Positions 17,199 through 25,147 of a stretch of 64,000 nt of DNA are shown one piece after another; position 1 is the first letter of the stretch; every line of letters starts with the position of its first letter. The stretch covers positions 2,242,001-2,306,000 of the forward strand of contig NZ_CP127294.1 in NCBI RefSeq assembly GCF_030285625.1. Reading direction: 5' to 3'. This DNA comes from Amycolatopsis sp. 2-15 (GTDB taxonomy: Bacteria; Actinomycetota; Actinomycetes; Mycobacteriales; Pseudonocardiaceae). Position numbers and translations under genes: made by a program. The notes under the pieces are model-generated. The model was not told where the DNA came from, did not search any database, and saw only the letters and a list, made by a program, of their open reading frames with translations.

Positions 17199-17300
17199 TC
17201 GCGGCTCCTTTCCGGTGAGTTCGACTCTCGTCTTCGCTGGCGATTCGGGGTGCTCATCCGCCTGCATTGCTCGAAATCCGACGCTGGCTAGGCTGATCCG
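17199..17300. promoter_or_regulatory. Divergent control region of the VOC-esterase pair and lrp gene
   Basis: The 102-bp gap separates two divergent starts. On the plus strand TTGCTC and TAGGCT stand 16 bases apart, the latter seven bases before the GTG, suggesting a leaderless lrp-type transcript. The minus-strand side carries the VOC ribosome site. Lrp-type regulators typically bind such gaps. Confidence 0.4.
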
Positions 17301-18272
17301 GTGGATTCACCTCAGCTCGACGACCTCGACCGCCGGCTGACGCACGCCTTCCAGCTCGACGGGCGGGTGCCGTTCAGCCGCTTGGCCGAGGTGCTGGGCG
17401 TGTCGGACCAGACCGTGGCGCGGCGCTACCACCGGCTGCGTTCGACGGGGGTGCTGCGGGTCGTGGGCGTGCCGGAGGCGACCAAACTCGGGCGCGTGGT
17501 GTGGCTGCTGCGCGTGCGCTGCATGCCCGACGCGGCGAGCGCCATCGCCACGGCCCTGGCGCGGCGCGACGACACGTCGTGGGTCAACCTGACGTCCGCC
17601 GGCACGGAGATCACGTGCTACACCTCGGCGCCGCGCCAGGAGGCCGACGAGGGGCTGCTGCTGGGCCAGCTGCCGCGTACGCCGCGCGTGGTGTCCGTGA
17701 CGGCGCACCGGTTGCTGCGCCGCTTCGCTGGTGGCCCCGCGGGCTGGCCGGGGCGGGCGAGCGCGTTGGACGCCGCTCAGGTCGCCGCGCTGACCACCGC
17801 CTGGGAGGGCAGCGCGGTGTCACCGCGCCTGGAACCCGGCGACGACGCCCTCTTCACCGCCTTGGCCCACGACGGCCGCGCCTCGCTGGCCACGCTCGCC
17901 GCCGTGTCGGGTCGCTCCGAAACGACCGTCCGGCGCCGCCTCGAGCACTTGCGCTCCTCGGGCGCCCTCTACTTCGACGTCGAGGTCGACGCAGCCCTGC
18001 TTGGCGCGTCCCTGTCGGCCTTGCTGTGGCTCAGCGTCAGCCCGTCCCGCCTCGACGCCGTCGCCCGCGAGGTGGCGACCTACCCGGAAGTCGCGCTCGT
18101 CGCGGCCACCACCGGCCCGACCAACCTGACCCTCAGCATCGGCTGCCGCGACGACGACGCCCTCTACGACTTCCTCGCCACCCGCCTCGGCGCCCTCCCC
18201 GGCGTCCACCAGGTCGAGACGGCGCCGATGATCCGGACGATCAAACGCTCGGGCAGCTGGGTCGCGCCCTGA
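17301..18272 (+). CDS. Lrp/AsnC-family regulator with two HTH-ligand units
   Basis: 323 residues from GTG 17301, about twice the 150-160 residues of ordinary Lrp. The first unit has HTH FSRLAEVLGVSDQTVARRYHRL (about 26-47) and a RAM-like domain; the second has HTH LATLAAVSGRSETTVRRRLEHL (about 198-219) and another ligand domain ending LPGVHQVETAPMI. Duplicated Lrp proteins of this layout are common in actinobacteria and bind amino acids or small effectors to control neighbouring genes. The divergent VOC-esterase pair is the obvious target. Cytoplasmic. Confidence 0.88.
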   Translation: MDSPQLDDLDRRLTHAFQLDGRVPFSRLAEVLGVSDQTVARRYHRLRSTGVLRVVGVPEATKLGRVVWLLRVRCMPDAASAIATALARRDDTSWVNLTSAGTEITCYTSAPRQEADEGLLLGQLPRTPRVVSVTAHRLLRRFAGGPAGWPGRASALDAAQVAALTTAWEGSAVSPRLEPGDDALFTALAHDGRASLATLAAVSGRSETTVRRRLEHLRSSGALYFDVEVDAALLGASLSALLWLSVSPSRLDAVAREVATYPEVALVAATTGPTNLTLSIGCRDDDALYDFLATRLGALPGVHQVETAPMIRTIKRSGSWVAP

Positions 18273-18325
18273 GCTCGCCCGCCGATCGGACCACTTTTGC
18301 CAGGGGAGGGCCGAAACTGTGTCCG

Positions 18326-18707
18326 GTGAAGCCCCGGACACTGACAGGCATCGAGCGCGCCATCCGCCGGTCCTGGAGCGAGGACACCTGCGCACCGGAG
18401 GATCGGATCGGCTGGCAGCCGGGAAACCCGGCCCGCGGACAGTGCGGCGTGACCGCGTTGTGGTCAACGACCTGCTGGGTGGTGACCTCGTGCGCGGTGA
18501 GGCCACGTCGACGGGCGGCGCGCTGACTTCCACTGGTGGAACCGCTTGGCCGGTGGCATCGACATCGATCTGACGCGAGACCAGTTCGCCGCGGATGAGG
18601 TTGTGAGCTCGGGAGTGGTCGTTCCGCGGCAGCCGAAGCTCAAGCGCCTCGCCGCGGAGTACGAACTGCTGCGCAGCAGGGTCTACACCGTCCTCAGGGA
18701 CGGCTGA
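18326..18707 (+). pseudogene. YunG-family protein, broken by two 1-base deletions
   Basis: Three successive frames, each one base earlier than the last, together encode a YunG-like protein of about 127 residues. Frame 1 starts at GTG 18326 (KPRTLTGIERAIRRSW, GWQPGNPARGQCGVTA) and runs to about 18456. Frame 2 reads VVNDLLGGDLVRGE to about 18500. Frame 3 reads HVDGRRADFHWWNRLAGG, IDIDLTRDQFAADEVV and EYELLRSRVYTVL to a TGA at 18705-18707. Each transition needs exactly one inserted base, so two single-base deletions or sequencing errors explain it. Codon choice and residue pattern remain typical of a real gene, so decay is recent or artificial. A GTG at 18319 has better ribosome-site spacing (gggaggg) but the wrong frame. 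YunG function is unknown. Confidence 0.7.
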
Positions 18708-18719
18708 CAGGAGTTTCGT

Positions 18720-18751
18720 GAGCCCGGCCTCACGGCCGTGAGGCCGGGCTC
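18720..18751. terminator. 32-bp perfect palindrome
   Basis: gagcccggcctcacgg followed immediately by its complement, giving a perfect 32-bp palindrome 12 bases after the broken YunG gene and about 90 bases beyond the clamp paralogue on the other strand. No T-run; probably a bidirectional terminator. The rest of the gap to 18839 holds nothing recognisable. Confidence 0.6.
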
Positions 18752-18839
18752 CTCAGCCGTGGCCGGCGGCCATTGACGGCCCGTTCGCAGCCGTCGACGA
18801 GGTCGCGGAAAGCCTGCGGCGGCCGCGTCCCCCTCCGTT

Positions 18840-19907
18840 TCACCGGGGCAGCATCGGCATCAGGTAGTACGTGAGGCTCACCTCCCGGGCCTCCGCCGCC
18901 GTCAGGACGCATGCGCGCAGGCCCGGCTGGATCGACAGCCGCACGGTGGAGTCCGCGAAGGGCGCCAGTGCGTCGAGCAGGTAGCGCGCCTGGAACGACG
19001 GTGCGGTGCGGCCGCCGCAAACGTTTGCCTTCAGGGTTTCCTCGGCTTCGCCCGTGTCGGCGCGGGTGCTGGCGAGGCGGACGTGCGCGTCGCCCACTTC
19101 GAGGGTCAGGACGCGGCGGTCCTCGGCGTAGACGCCGACGCGGCGGATGGCCGCGGCGAGGGCGTCGGCGGGCAACTCGACCTCCGTGTCGACGTCGCCG
19201 CTCGGAATCGCGTCGGCCGACAGGAACCCCGCGTCGAGCACGGCGGTGGTGACGGTGCCGCCGGCCCAGGCCAAGCCGAAGTGGCCGGTGTCGGCGTGGA
19301 GGGTCAGGGTGCCGGTGGCGTGGCGCGTGGCCTCGGTCAGCAGGCGTGCGGGCACGAGCACGTCGAGCGGCCCCCACGCCGCTCGCAACGGCACGCGCGC
19401 CACGGCCATGCGATAGCGGTCCGAGGCGGTGAGCACGAGCGTGTCACCGCAGCTCTGCACGCGCACGCCCGTGAAGACCGGCAGCGGATCGTCCTTGGCG
19501 GCCGTGCCCGCGACCGTGCGGACCGCGGCCGCCAGCAGCTCCCCGTCCACTTCGGACAACCGCGGTGGCTGCGCGGGCTCCACGCGCGTACCCCGGTCCA
19601 GCAGCGGCAAGGCGAAGCGCGCCCCTTCCACGCGCACCGCCAGCCGGCTGCCTTCGACGACCAGGCGCACCTGGTCGTCGTCCAGCATCTTCAGCGTCTC
19701 GGCCAGCGGCGCCGCCGGCACGAGCACCTCCCCGTCGGTGTGGGACGTCGCCGGACACACCAAACGCACGGACAGGTCGCGGTCGCTGCCGGCGACCTCG
19801 AGCCCGTCCGCGTCGGCGCGCAGCCGCAGCGCGGCCTGCCTCGGCAACAGGCGAGCGGCGGCGTTCACGGCCGTGGACAGCGGCCGTGCCGGTGACGTCA
19901 GATCCAT
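18840..19907 (-). CDS. DNA polymerase III beta-clamp paralogue (DnaN-like)
   Basis: 355 residues from ATG 19907. It shows the three-domain clamp pattern: LSTAVNAAARLLPRQAA at the start, FTGVRVQSCGDTLVLTASDRYRMAV (conserved ASDRYR) at the domain 2 entry, and the C-terminal EVSLTYYLMPMLPR, which corresponds to the usual YLLMPVRL that closes the protein-binding cleft. A main dnaN normally lies by dnaA at oriC; this copy sits between a broken gene and an MFS exporter, so it is a second clamp. The C-terminal cleft residues are altered (PMLPR), which may change partner choice. TAGCTT eight bases before the ATG and no ribosome site suggest leaderless translation. Confidence 0.83.
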   Translation of the reverse strand: MDLTSPARPLSTAVNAAARLLPRQAALRLRADADGLEVAGSDRDLSVRLVCPATSHTDGEVLVPAAPLAETLKMLDDDQVRLVVEGSRLAVRVEGARFALPLLDRGTRVEPAQPPRLSEVDGELLAAAVRTVAGTAAKDDPLPVFTGVRVQSCGDTLVLTASDRYRMAVARVPLRAAWGPLDVLVPARLLTEATRHATGTLTLHADTGHFGLAWAGGTVTTAVLDAGFLSADAIPSGDVDTEVELPADALAAAIRRVGVYAEDRRVLTLEVGDAHVRLASTRADTGEAEETLKANVCGGRTAPSFQARYLLDALAPFADSTVRLSIQPGLRACVLTAAEAREVSLTYYLMPMLPR

Positions 19908-19971
19908 GCCCGCGAAGCTAGCGCGGGCCACCGACAAAATCCGGCCACGATCTCGCTGAACTGCGGAAACG

Positions 19972-21234
19972 TCAGTGGCCGGCGCCCACGAGCTCACCCG
20001 ATTCGGTCGGCTCCGCGGCCGGTGCGCGCACGGTGTCGCGCATCAACCACACCACGATCGCCAGCGCCACCCCGGCCACGCCGGCGGCCAGGAACGACGC
20101 GCTCGGGCCCGAGTGCTCGACCAGGTAACCGCTCACCGACTGGCCGGCGGCCAGCCCCAGCGTCACCGCCGTGAGGACCCAGCCGAAGGCCTCCGCAGCC
20201 GTACCGCGCGGCGCGACCGTCTCGATCGCCGTCGAGTGCGTGGTCGACTGCGGCGTGATCAGCGCGCCCGCCAGCAGCATCAGCAGGGCCAGTGCCCACA
20301 GCGACGACGGCAGCGCCAGCAGTGCCACCAGCGCGCCGAACCCGCCCAGCAACGCGGGCAGGCGCAGGCCCAGCCGGCGCGGCCACGGGTGCAGGCTGTA
20401 CGCCACGCCGAACGCCACCGACGTCAGCGACCACGCCGAAAGCAGCAGCCCGCTCAGCGCCGCGTGCCCGGACTCCGTCGCGGCGGCCGGCACGGCCACC
20501 TCGACGAACCCGATCACCACACCGAAGCCCAGCGCGGCCACGGCCAGCGTCCGCATGCCGGGGCTCGCCAGCGCACCCAGCAGCCGCGTCTTCGCGCGCG
20601 GAGCCGGGCCCCAGGCGCGCACGGCGGGGCTCAGTGCGAACACCATCGCGCCGGTGACCATCGCCGCGGCACCCGCGACCATGCCCGTGCCGGCCCACGG
20701 CGCCGTGATCAGCAGACCCGCGATGCCCGGGCCGAGGATGAAGAACACCTCCATGCTGATCGCTTCGTACGAGAAGGCCGCGTTGCGTGCAGGGCCTCCG
20801 GGAAGCAGTTTCGTCCACAACGCACGCGAGGCCGACCCGATCATCGGCTCCGACAAACCCGTGGCGGCGGCCAGCGCGACCAGGAGGACCGTCGGCGCGT
20901 GCGCCTCGATCGCCAGGGCCAGCGCGACCATCGACAGCGCGAACAGTCCCACCGTGGCCAGCAGCGGCCGGGTGGGCCCGTAGCGGTCGATGAGGCGCCC
21001 CTGCACCACCGCGCCCACGGACACCCCGGCGAGCGAGCTGGCGGAAACCAGTCCGGCGGCGGCGAACGAGCCGGTCTCGCGCTGCACGTAGAGCAGCGCC
21101 GAGATGCCGATCATCGCGATCGGCAAGCGGGCGAGCACCGACGCGACGACCGGGCGGCGAGAACCAGGGGCCCTCAGCGCGGCACGGTAGTCGGCGAGTG
21201 TGGTGCGGCCTTCGGAGCGAGCAGAGTGGGACAC
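19972..21234 (-). CDS. MFS transporter, drug-exporter type
   Basis: 420 residues from GTG 21234, with about 12 hydrophobic segments. The loop 2-3 motif GRLIDRYGPTRPLL is a variant of the MFS signature GxxxDRxGRR, and ARLPIAMIGISALLYVQ starts helix 1. No substrate can be assigned; the family includes many proton-driven efflux pumps of the inner membrane. The start at 21234 avoids an unlikely polar extension. Upstream on the same DNA lie three half-sites of tGGTAC/GTACCa (21236-21271), a probable repressor site, but no regulator gene is adjacent. 64 bp separate it from the downstream clamp paralogue. Confidence 0.88.
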   Translation of the reverse strand: MSHSARSEGRTTLADYRAALRAPGSRRPVVASVLARLPIAMIGISALLYVQRETGSFAAAGLVSASSLAGVSVGAVVQGRLIDRYGPTRPLLATVGLFALSMVALALAIEAHAPTVLLVALAAATGLSEPMIGSASRALWTKLLPGGPARNAAFSYEAISMEVFFILGPGIAGLLITAPWAGTGMVAGAAAMVTGAMVFALSPAVRAWGPAPRAKTRLLGALASPGMRTLAVAALGFGVVIGFVEVAVPAAATESGHAALSGLLLSAWSLTSVAFGVAYSLHPWPRRLGLRLPALLGGFGALVALLALPSSLWALALLMLLAGALITPQSTTHSTAIETVAPRGTAAEAFGWVLTAVTLGLAAGQSVSGYLVEHSGPSASFLAAGVAGVALAIVVWLMRDTVRAPAAEPTESGELVGAGH

Positions 21235-21235
21235 G

Positions 21236-21271
21236 CGTACCAGTATGCCTGCGAGTGGTACGGAAGTACCA
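21236..21271. promoter_or_regulatory. Triple GGTAC half-site operator candidate
   Basis: GTACCA at 21238-21243, TGGTAC at 21256-21261 and GTACCA at 21266-21271 form two nested inverted repeats: cgtacca-13 bases-tggtacg, and tggtac-4 bases-gtacca. They overlap the region just upstream of the MFS GTG, as expected for a repressor such as a TetR-type protein; the cognate regulator is not in the window next to it. Confidence 0.5.
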
Positions 21272-21303
21272 GTTGTTTTGCGGTCGGGTGCGTCACCTCG
21301 CAT

Positions 21304-21797
21304 CGAACGCTTCGGTTACGCCGCAGAGGTCTCGATCCCGTAACGCTCTATGGATTCTCAGTGAACTCGTGCAACGAAACGGCCGAAGCGGCGTCCTTGA
21401 GAGTGAATGGCCTTGAATTCGTGGGTAGTGGCCATGATGGTTGAGAAACAGCACATCCCAGCTCCCTCCGGCATACGGGTCGGGGCCTGAACCGGAGGGC
21501 GGGGAGCGCGGGTCGTCGGGGGATGGTCCGCGCGAGGCAAGGAGCCGGTGCGCCACGTCGGGGGTGGCGCCCGGCTCCCTGTCTTTGGCCTCGGCTTCGC
21601 CGAGGCGTGCGGGATCGCTGTGTTGTCTGCCTCAGCTTCGCCGAGGCGTGCGATCCCGCCGGTGGGTGATCTCCAAAGCCGCACTCAGTTTCCCTGTTGT
21701 GGAGGAAAAACGCCCTGCGACACGACGGCGGCACCGGGATGCCGCTCGTGTGGGGGACGCCCACAAAGCCTGGATCCCAGCTCCAGCCCAGAAATGA
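21304..21797. other. Non-coding, hairpin-rich interval
   Basis: Nearly 500 bp without a convincing protein gene. It contains a hairpin ccctccgg / ccggaggg (21464-21499), a strong 15-bp bulged hairpin ggagccgg-t-gcgccac pairing with gtggcgc-ccggctcc (21541-21578) followed by ctgtcttt, and the paired palindromes at 21588-21659. The second hairpin plus T-rich tail looks like a plus-strand terminator although no plus-strand gene precedes it, so a small RNA between about 21440 and 21587 is possible. Confidence 0.45.
21588..21659. repeat. Composite palindromic repeat, copy 1
   Basis: Hairpin gcctcggc-ttc-gccgaggc (21588-21606), then gcgggatcgc, a second hairpin gcctcagc-ttc-gccgaggc (21629-21647), and gcgatcccgc, the inverse of gcgggatcgc. 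The same building blocks (gcctcggc-N3-gccgaggc beside an inverted gcgNgatcgc pair) recur at 42165-42214, which suggests a dispersed REP-like element of this genome. Confidence 0.6.
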
Positions 21798-21838
21798 CGA
21801 AGGCCACCCGACACCGGTGTGGTGAGGGGTGGCCTTCG
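21798..21838 (-). terminator. Terminator of crp
   Basis: Perfect 12-bp stem cgaaggccaccc / gggtggccttcg, 13 bases beyond the crp stop on the minus strand, followed on that strand by tcatttc. The loop is 17 bases. Confidence 0.7.
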
Positions 21839-21850
21839 GAAAGCCGGGAG

Positions 21851-22525
21851 CTACCGCGCGCGGCGGGCGAGGCGCTCCGGGTCCAGGATCAGGACGCTCT
21901 TGCCTTCCAGCCGCAGCCAGCCGCGGTGGGCGAAGTCGGCGAGGGCCTTGTTGACGGTCTCGCGGGAGGCGCCGACGTACTGGGCGATCTCCTCCTGCGT
22001 GAGGTCGTGGGTCACGCGCAGGAGGCCGGCCTCCTGGCTGCCGAAGCGCTGCGCGAGCTGCAGGAGCGCGCGGGCCACGCGGCCGGGCACGTCGGTGAAG
22101 ATCAGCTCGGCGACCATGTTGTTCGTCCGGCGCAGCCTGCGGGCCACGACGCGCAGCAGCTGCTCCGCGATCTCCGGGCGCGTCGAGATCCACTGGCGCA
22201 GGGCCGGGCGGTCCATGGTGACGGCGCGGACCTCGGTGACCGTGGTCGCACTCGACGTGCGCGGGCCCGGGTCGAAGATGGACAGCTCGCCGAACATGTC
22301 CGACGGGCCGAAGATGCCCAGCAGGTTCTCGCGGCCGTCGGGCGACTTGCGGCCGATCTTCACCTTGCCGGACTGGATGATGTACAGCTTGTCGCCCGGC
22401 TCACCCTCGCTGAAGATGACATGGCCGCGGGGGAACTCCACGGATTCCAAGGTCTGGGCCAGAGCCTCAGCGGCTGCCGGCTCAACACCCTGGAAAATGC
22501 CCGCACGGGCCAGGGTTTCGTCCAC
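21851..22525 (-). CDS. crp: Crp/Fnr-family cAMP receptor-type regulator
   Basis: 224 residues from GTG 22525, with gaggagg eight bases upstream. The N-terminal cyclic-nucleotide domain has the phosphate-binding cassette [16 protein letters not shown] (about 76-91) with the Arg-Thr pair that contacts cAMP. The C-terminal winged helix has [20 protein letters not shown] (about 175-194) as recognition HTH. Length and motifs match M. tuberculosis Crp (Rv3676) and corynebacterial GlxR, global regulators of carbon use. The neighbours nth, TlpA-like, NUDIX and marP in order also match Rv3676-Rv3671. It stands alone with its own terminator. TAGACT near 22608 may be its -10. Confidence 0.95.
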   Translation of the reverse strand: MDETLARAGIFQGVEPAAAEALAQTLESVEFPRGHVIFSEGEPGDKLYIIQSGKVKIGRKSPDGRENLLGIFGPSDMFGELSIFDPGPRTSSATTVTEVRAVTMDRPALRQWISTRPEIAEQLLRVVARRLRRTNNMVAELIFTDVPGRVARALLQLAQRFGSQEAGLLRVTHDLTQEEIAQYVGASRETVNKALADFAHRGWLRLEGKSVLILDPERLARRAR

Positions 22526-22684
22526 CTCGGGTGCCTCCTCGTCGAGAAACGATCACTTCCTTCGAAGGTCGAAGGCCGTGTCGCCGATCACTTTCGCGTC
22601 AGTCTAGGGCGTGTCGGCGAGATCGCCCGTCGGCTCGCCGCGCGGGGCGCGGCAGCCGGAGACGATCTCGCACGAACAGGGAGC

Positions 22685-22936
22685 CTAACTCCGCACGCGC
22701 CGCGCGCGTAGCCTGGCTGCCCGTCCGCCCAGCCTGCGGAGCCGGAACAGCTCCAGAGCACGGCCGATTCCGTGGCCGTAAAGGGCCCTGACCTCGTTGG
22801 GTTGTGCCTGCTCGAGGAACTCCTCGACCTCGTTCTCCTGCACCGCGACGTGCTTGAGGCGGCTTTCCACCCGCTCCATGAAGAGAGCGAAGAACATGAT
22901 CACCAGTGGGACCAGAATCACGAACCACGCGGTCAT
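22685..22936 (-). CDS. Small membrane-anchored protein upstream of crp
   Basis: 83 residues from ATG 22936 (a GTG-like start nine bases upstream is possible). One membrane helix (TAWFVILVPLVIMFFALF) is followed by an acidic helical stretch (VQENEVEEFLEQAQ) and a very basic tail (RLRRLGGRAARLRARRVR). The gene lies between crp and nth, the position of Rv3675 in M. tuberculosis, also a small membrane protein. No function known. The 148-bp gap to nth on the other strand shows no clear element. Confidence 0.65.
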   Translation of the reverse strand: MTAWFVILVPLVIMFFALFMERVESRLKHVAVQENEVEEFLEQAQPNEVRALYGHGIGRALELFRLRRLGGRAARLRARRVRS

Positions 22937-23084
22937 GACGCACATCCACTACGGAAAGTAAGCATCGACTCCAGATCCTCGCTCCTCGCGGCACACGGTG
23001 CGCCGAGGTGGTGCTCTGGCGTGTCGGACGTCCACCGGCGGGTGCTCCCGCCCGGCTCGTCCGACGCGCCCGTAGGCTATCGGG

Positions 23085-23846
23085 GTGCCACCTGCCGTCA
23101 CGAACGCCCCCCGCGAGGGCGCCGGTGAAAGCCGGCTCGCCTTGGTGAGACGCGCCCGGCGTATGAAGCGTTGCCTCGACGAGGTGTATCCCGACGCGAA
23201 AGCCGAGCTGGACTTCACGAATCCGCTGGAACTGCTGGTCGCGGTGGTGCTTTCCGCACAGACCACCGACGTGCGCGTGAACCTGGTCACGCCCGCACTG
23301 TTCAAGCGCTATCCCACGGCGGCCGCCTACGCGGGCGCGGATCGCACCGAACTCGAGGAGTTCCTGAGGCCCACCGGTTTTTTCAGGGCCAAGGCCAACT
23401 CGGTGATGGGCCTGGGCGCGGCGCTCGTGGAGCGCTTCGACGGCGAGGTGCCCAAGAAGCTCGACGACCTCGTCACACTGCCCGGGGTCGGGCGCAAAAC
23501 GGCCAACGTCGTGCTCGGCAACGCGTTCGACGTGCCGGGGATCACTGTGGACACCCACTTCGGCCGCCTCGTGCGCCGCTGGGGCTGGACCGCCGAGGAA
23601 GACCCGGTGAAGGTCGAGCACGCAGTGGGGGAGCTGATCCCGCGCAAGGAGTGGACGATGCTGTCCCACCTCGTGATCTTCCACGGCCGCCGCGTGTGCC
23701 ACTCGCGTAAGCCGGCGTGCGGCGCGTGCCCGCTGAAGAAGGACTGCCCGTCCTACGGACTGGGACCCACCGAGTTCGAGGTCGCCGCGAAGCTCGTCAA
23801 GGGCGAGGAGCGTGAGCACATCCTCGAGCTGGCGGCCCGCGGGTGA
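23085..23846 (+). CDS. nth: Endonuclease III
   Basis: 253 residues from GTG 23085. Base-excision repair glycosylase/AP lyase for oxidised pyrimidines. The helix-hairpin-helix [14 protein letters not shown] holds the catalytic Lys138, and VDTHFGRL the catalytic Asp156. The [4Fe-4S] loop is C205-x6-C212-x2-C215-x5-C221 ([17 protein letters not shown]). A basic N-terminal tail of about 25 residues is typical of actinobacterial enzymes. Its stop overlaps the GTG of the TlpA-like gene (GTGA), and four genes from nth to marP run as one operon with overlaps of four bases, as in Rv3674c-Rv3671c. Confidence 0.95.
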   Translation: MPPAVTNAPREGAGESRLALVRRARRMKRCLDEVYPDAKAELDFTNPLELLVAVVLSAQTTDVRVNLVTPALFKRYPTAAAYAGADRTELEEFLRPTGFFRAKANSVMGLGAALVERFDGEVPKKLDDLVTLPGVGRKTANVVLGNAFDVPGITVDTHFGRLVRRWGWTAEEDPVKVEHAVGELIPRKEWTMLSHLVIFHGRRVCHSRKPACGACPLKKDCPSYGLGPTEFEVAAKLVKGEEREHILELAARG

Positions 23847-24442
23847 CCACGGTCACCAAGTGGGCACTCGGCGTCGCGGTCCTGGTGGTCGCGGTGCTGG
23901 TCGCCGTGCTCACGACGCGCGGCGGCTCGAAGGACGCGCCCGCGGCGACGGGTGACCTCGCCGGCGTGCGCGCGAAGGCCGCGCTGCAGGCGTGCCCGCC
24001 GCCGTCGCCCGGACCCGCCGTGGGGCAGCTGTCCGGCATCCAGGCCGACTGCCTCGGCGACGGCTCGCGCGTCGACGTCGGCAAGGTGCTGGCCGGCGGC
24101 CCGACGCTGGTGAACGTGTGGGCCTCGTGGTGCGTGCCGTGCCGCACCGAGCTGCCCGTGCTGCAGAGCTACGCCGTGGAGCCCGGCGCCGTGCGTGTGC
24201 TGGGCGTCCAGACGGCCAGCCCGGCCGCCGACGGACTCGGCCTACTGCAGCAGCTCGGCGTGCATCTGCCGGCGATCTATGACGGCGCTGGGGACACCGG
24301 CCCGATCCGCACCGCGCTCAAGGTGCCGTCGCTGCCCGCGTCCTACCTCGTCACCCCCGACGGTCAGGTGCGCTTCATCTCCAGCCCCCGCACGTTCGAA
24401 AGCACCGACCAGGTGCGCGCAGCCGTGAAGGACTTCTCATGA
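23843..24442 (+). CDS. Membrane-anchored TlpA/ResA-like thiol-disulfide protein
   Basis: 199 residues from GTG 23843. One N-terminal membrane helix ([17 protein letters not shown]) anchors an extracytoplasmic thioredoxin fold with WASWCVPC (C97, C100) and cis-Pro in [10 protein letters not shown]. Two further cysteines (C51, C70) flank a short insertion and may form a structural disulfide. This is the Rv3673c type. Immediate coupling to NUDIX and marP is conserved. The downstream MarP needs a periplasmic disulfide for stability, so this oxidoreductase could act on it; that is inference from position. Confidence 0.88.
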   Translation: MTTVTKWALGVAVLVVAVLVAVLTTRGGSKDAPAATGDLAGVRAKAALQACPPPSPGPAVGQLSGIQADCLGDGSRVDVGKVLAGGPTLVNVWASWCVPCRTELPVLQSYAVEPGAVRVLGVQTASPAADGLGLLQQLGVHLPAIYDGAGDTGPIRTALKVPSLPASYLVTPDGQVRFISSPRTFESTDQVRAAVKDFS

Positions 24443-25143
24443 CCGGTCCCCTCGTCGACCCCGATGCCGTGCCCGAATGGCTGCGGCCGCTGGTCAAGGT
24501 GTCCGGGGAGGTCGACAGCCGCGCGTTCAGCCGCTTCACCGTCGACGACTCGCTCACGCGCTCGGCCGCCGTGCTGATCCTCTTCGGCGAGCGCGCCGAC
24601 GGTCCCGACGTGCTGCTGCAGCGCCGCGCCGACACGCTCGGCTCACACGCGGGCCAGGTCGCGTTCCCGGGCGGCGGCGCGGAGGACGGCGACGGCGGGC
24701 CCGTCGGCACGGCCCTGCGTGAAGCCGAGGAAGAGACGGGTGTCGACCCGACCGGGATCCTGCCCGTCGCGATCCTGCCGGAGCTGCCTGTGCCGGTGTC
24801 GCGCTTCGCGGTGACGCCCGTGCTCGCGTATTGGCACACACCCTCGCCCGTGCACGCCGTGGATCCCGGTGAGACGGCCGCCGTCGCGCGCGTCGCGCTC
24901 GCGGACCTCGCCGATCCGGCCAACCGGTTCCGGGTGCGGATGCGCGGGCGCTCGTGGACGGGTCCGGCGTTCGACGTCGCCGGTCTGTTCGTCTGGGGTT
25001 TCACCGCCGGGCTGCTGTCGGCGCTGCTTTCACTCGGCGGCTGGGAGCGCGAGTGGGACACCGGCGACGTGCGCGACCTTGACGTAGCGTTGGCCGAACA
25101 CCGGGCCCGCAACGCGGCGCGGGGAGAGGCGAACGAGGAGTGA
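24439..25143 (+). CDS. NUDIX CoA pyrophosphatase-like (Rv3672c-type)
   Basis: 234 residues from ATG 24439, overlapping the previous stop by four bases. The sequence LLQRRADTLGSHAGQVAFPGG is the UPF0035 motif specific to CoA-diphosphatases, directly before the Nudix box GAEDGDGGPVGTALREAEEETGV (G-x5-E variant, REAEEETG intact). The enzyme would split CoA or acyl-CoA to 3',5'-ADP and phosphopantetheine. Cytoplasmic. It stands between the TlpA-like and marP genes as in mycobacteria. Confidence 0.88.
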   Translation: MTGPLVDPDAVPEWLRPLVKVSGEVDSRAFSRFTVDDSLTRSAAVLILFGERADGPDVLLQRRADTLGSHAGQVAFPGGGAEDGDGGPVGTALREAEEETGVDPTGILPVAILPELPVPVSRFAVTPVLAYWHTPSPVHAVDPGETAAVARVALADLADPANRFRVRMRGRSWTGPAFDVAGLFVWGFTAGLLSALLSLGGWEREWDTGDVRDLDVALAEHRARNAARGEANEE

Positions 25144-25147
25144 CGGC

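Noticed and set aside
18319..18573. Separate gene from GTG 18319 with ideal ribosome-site spacing
   Set aside because: Its translation is meaningful only for the central segment (VVNDLLGGDLV), which is the second frame of the YunG pseudogene.
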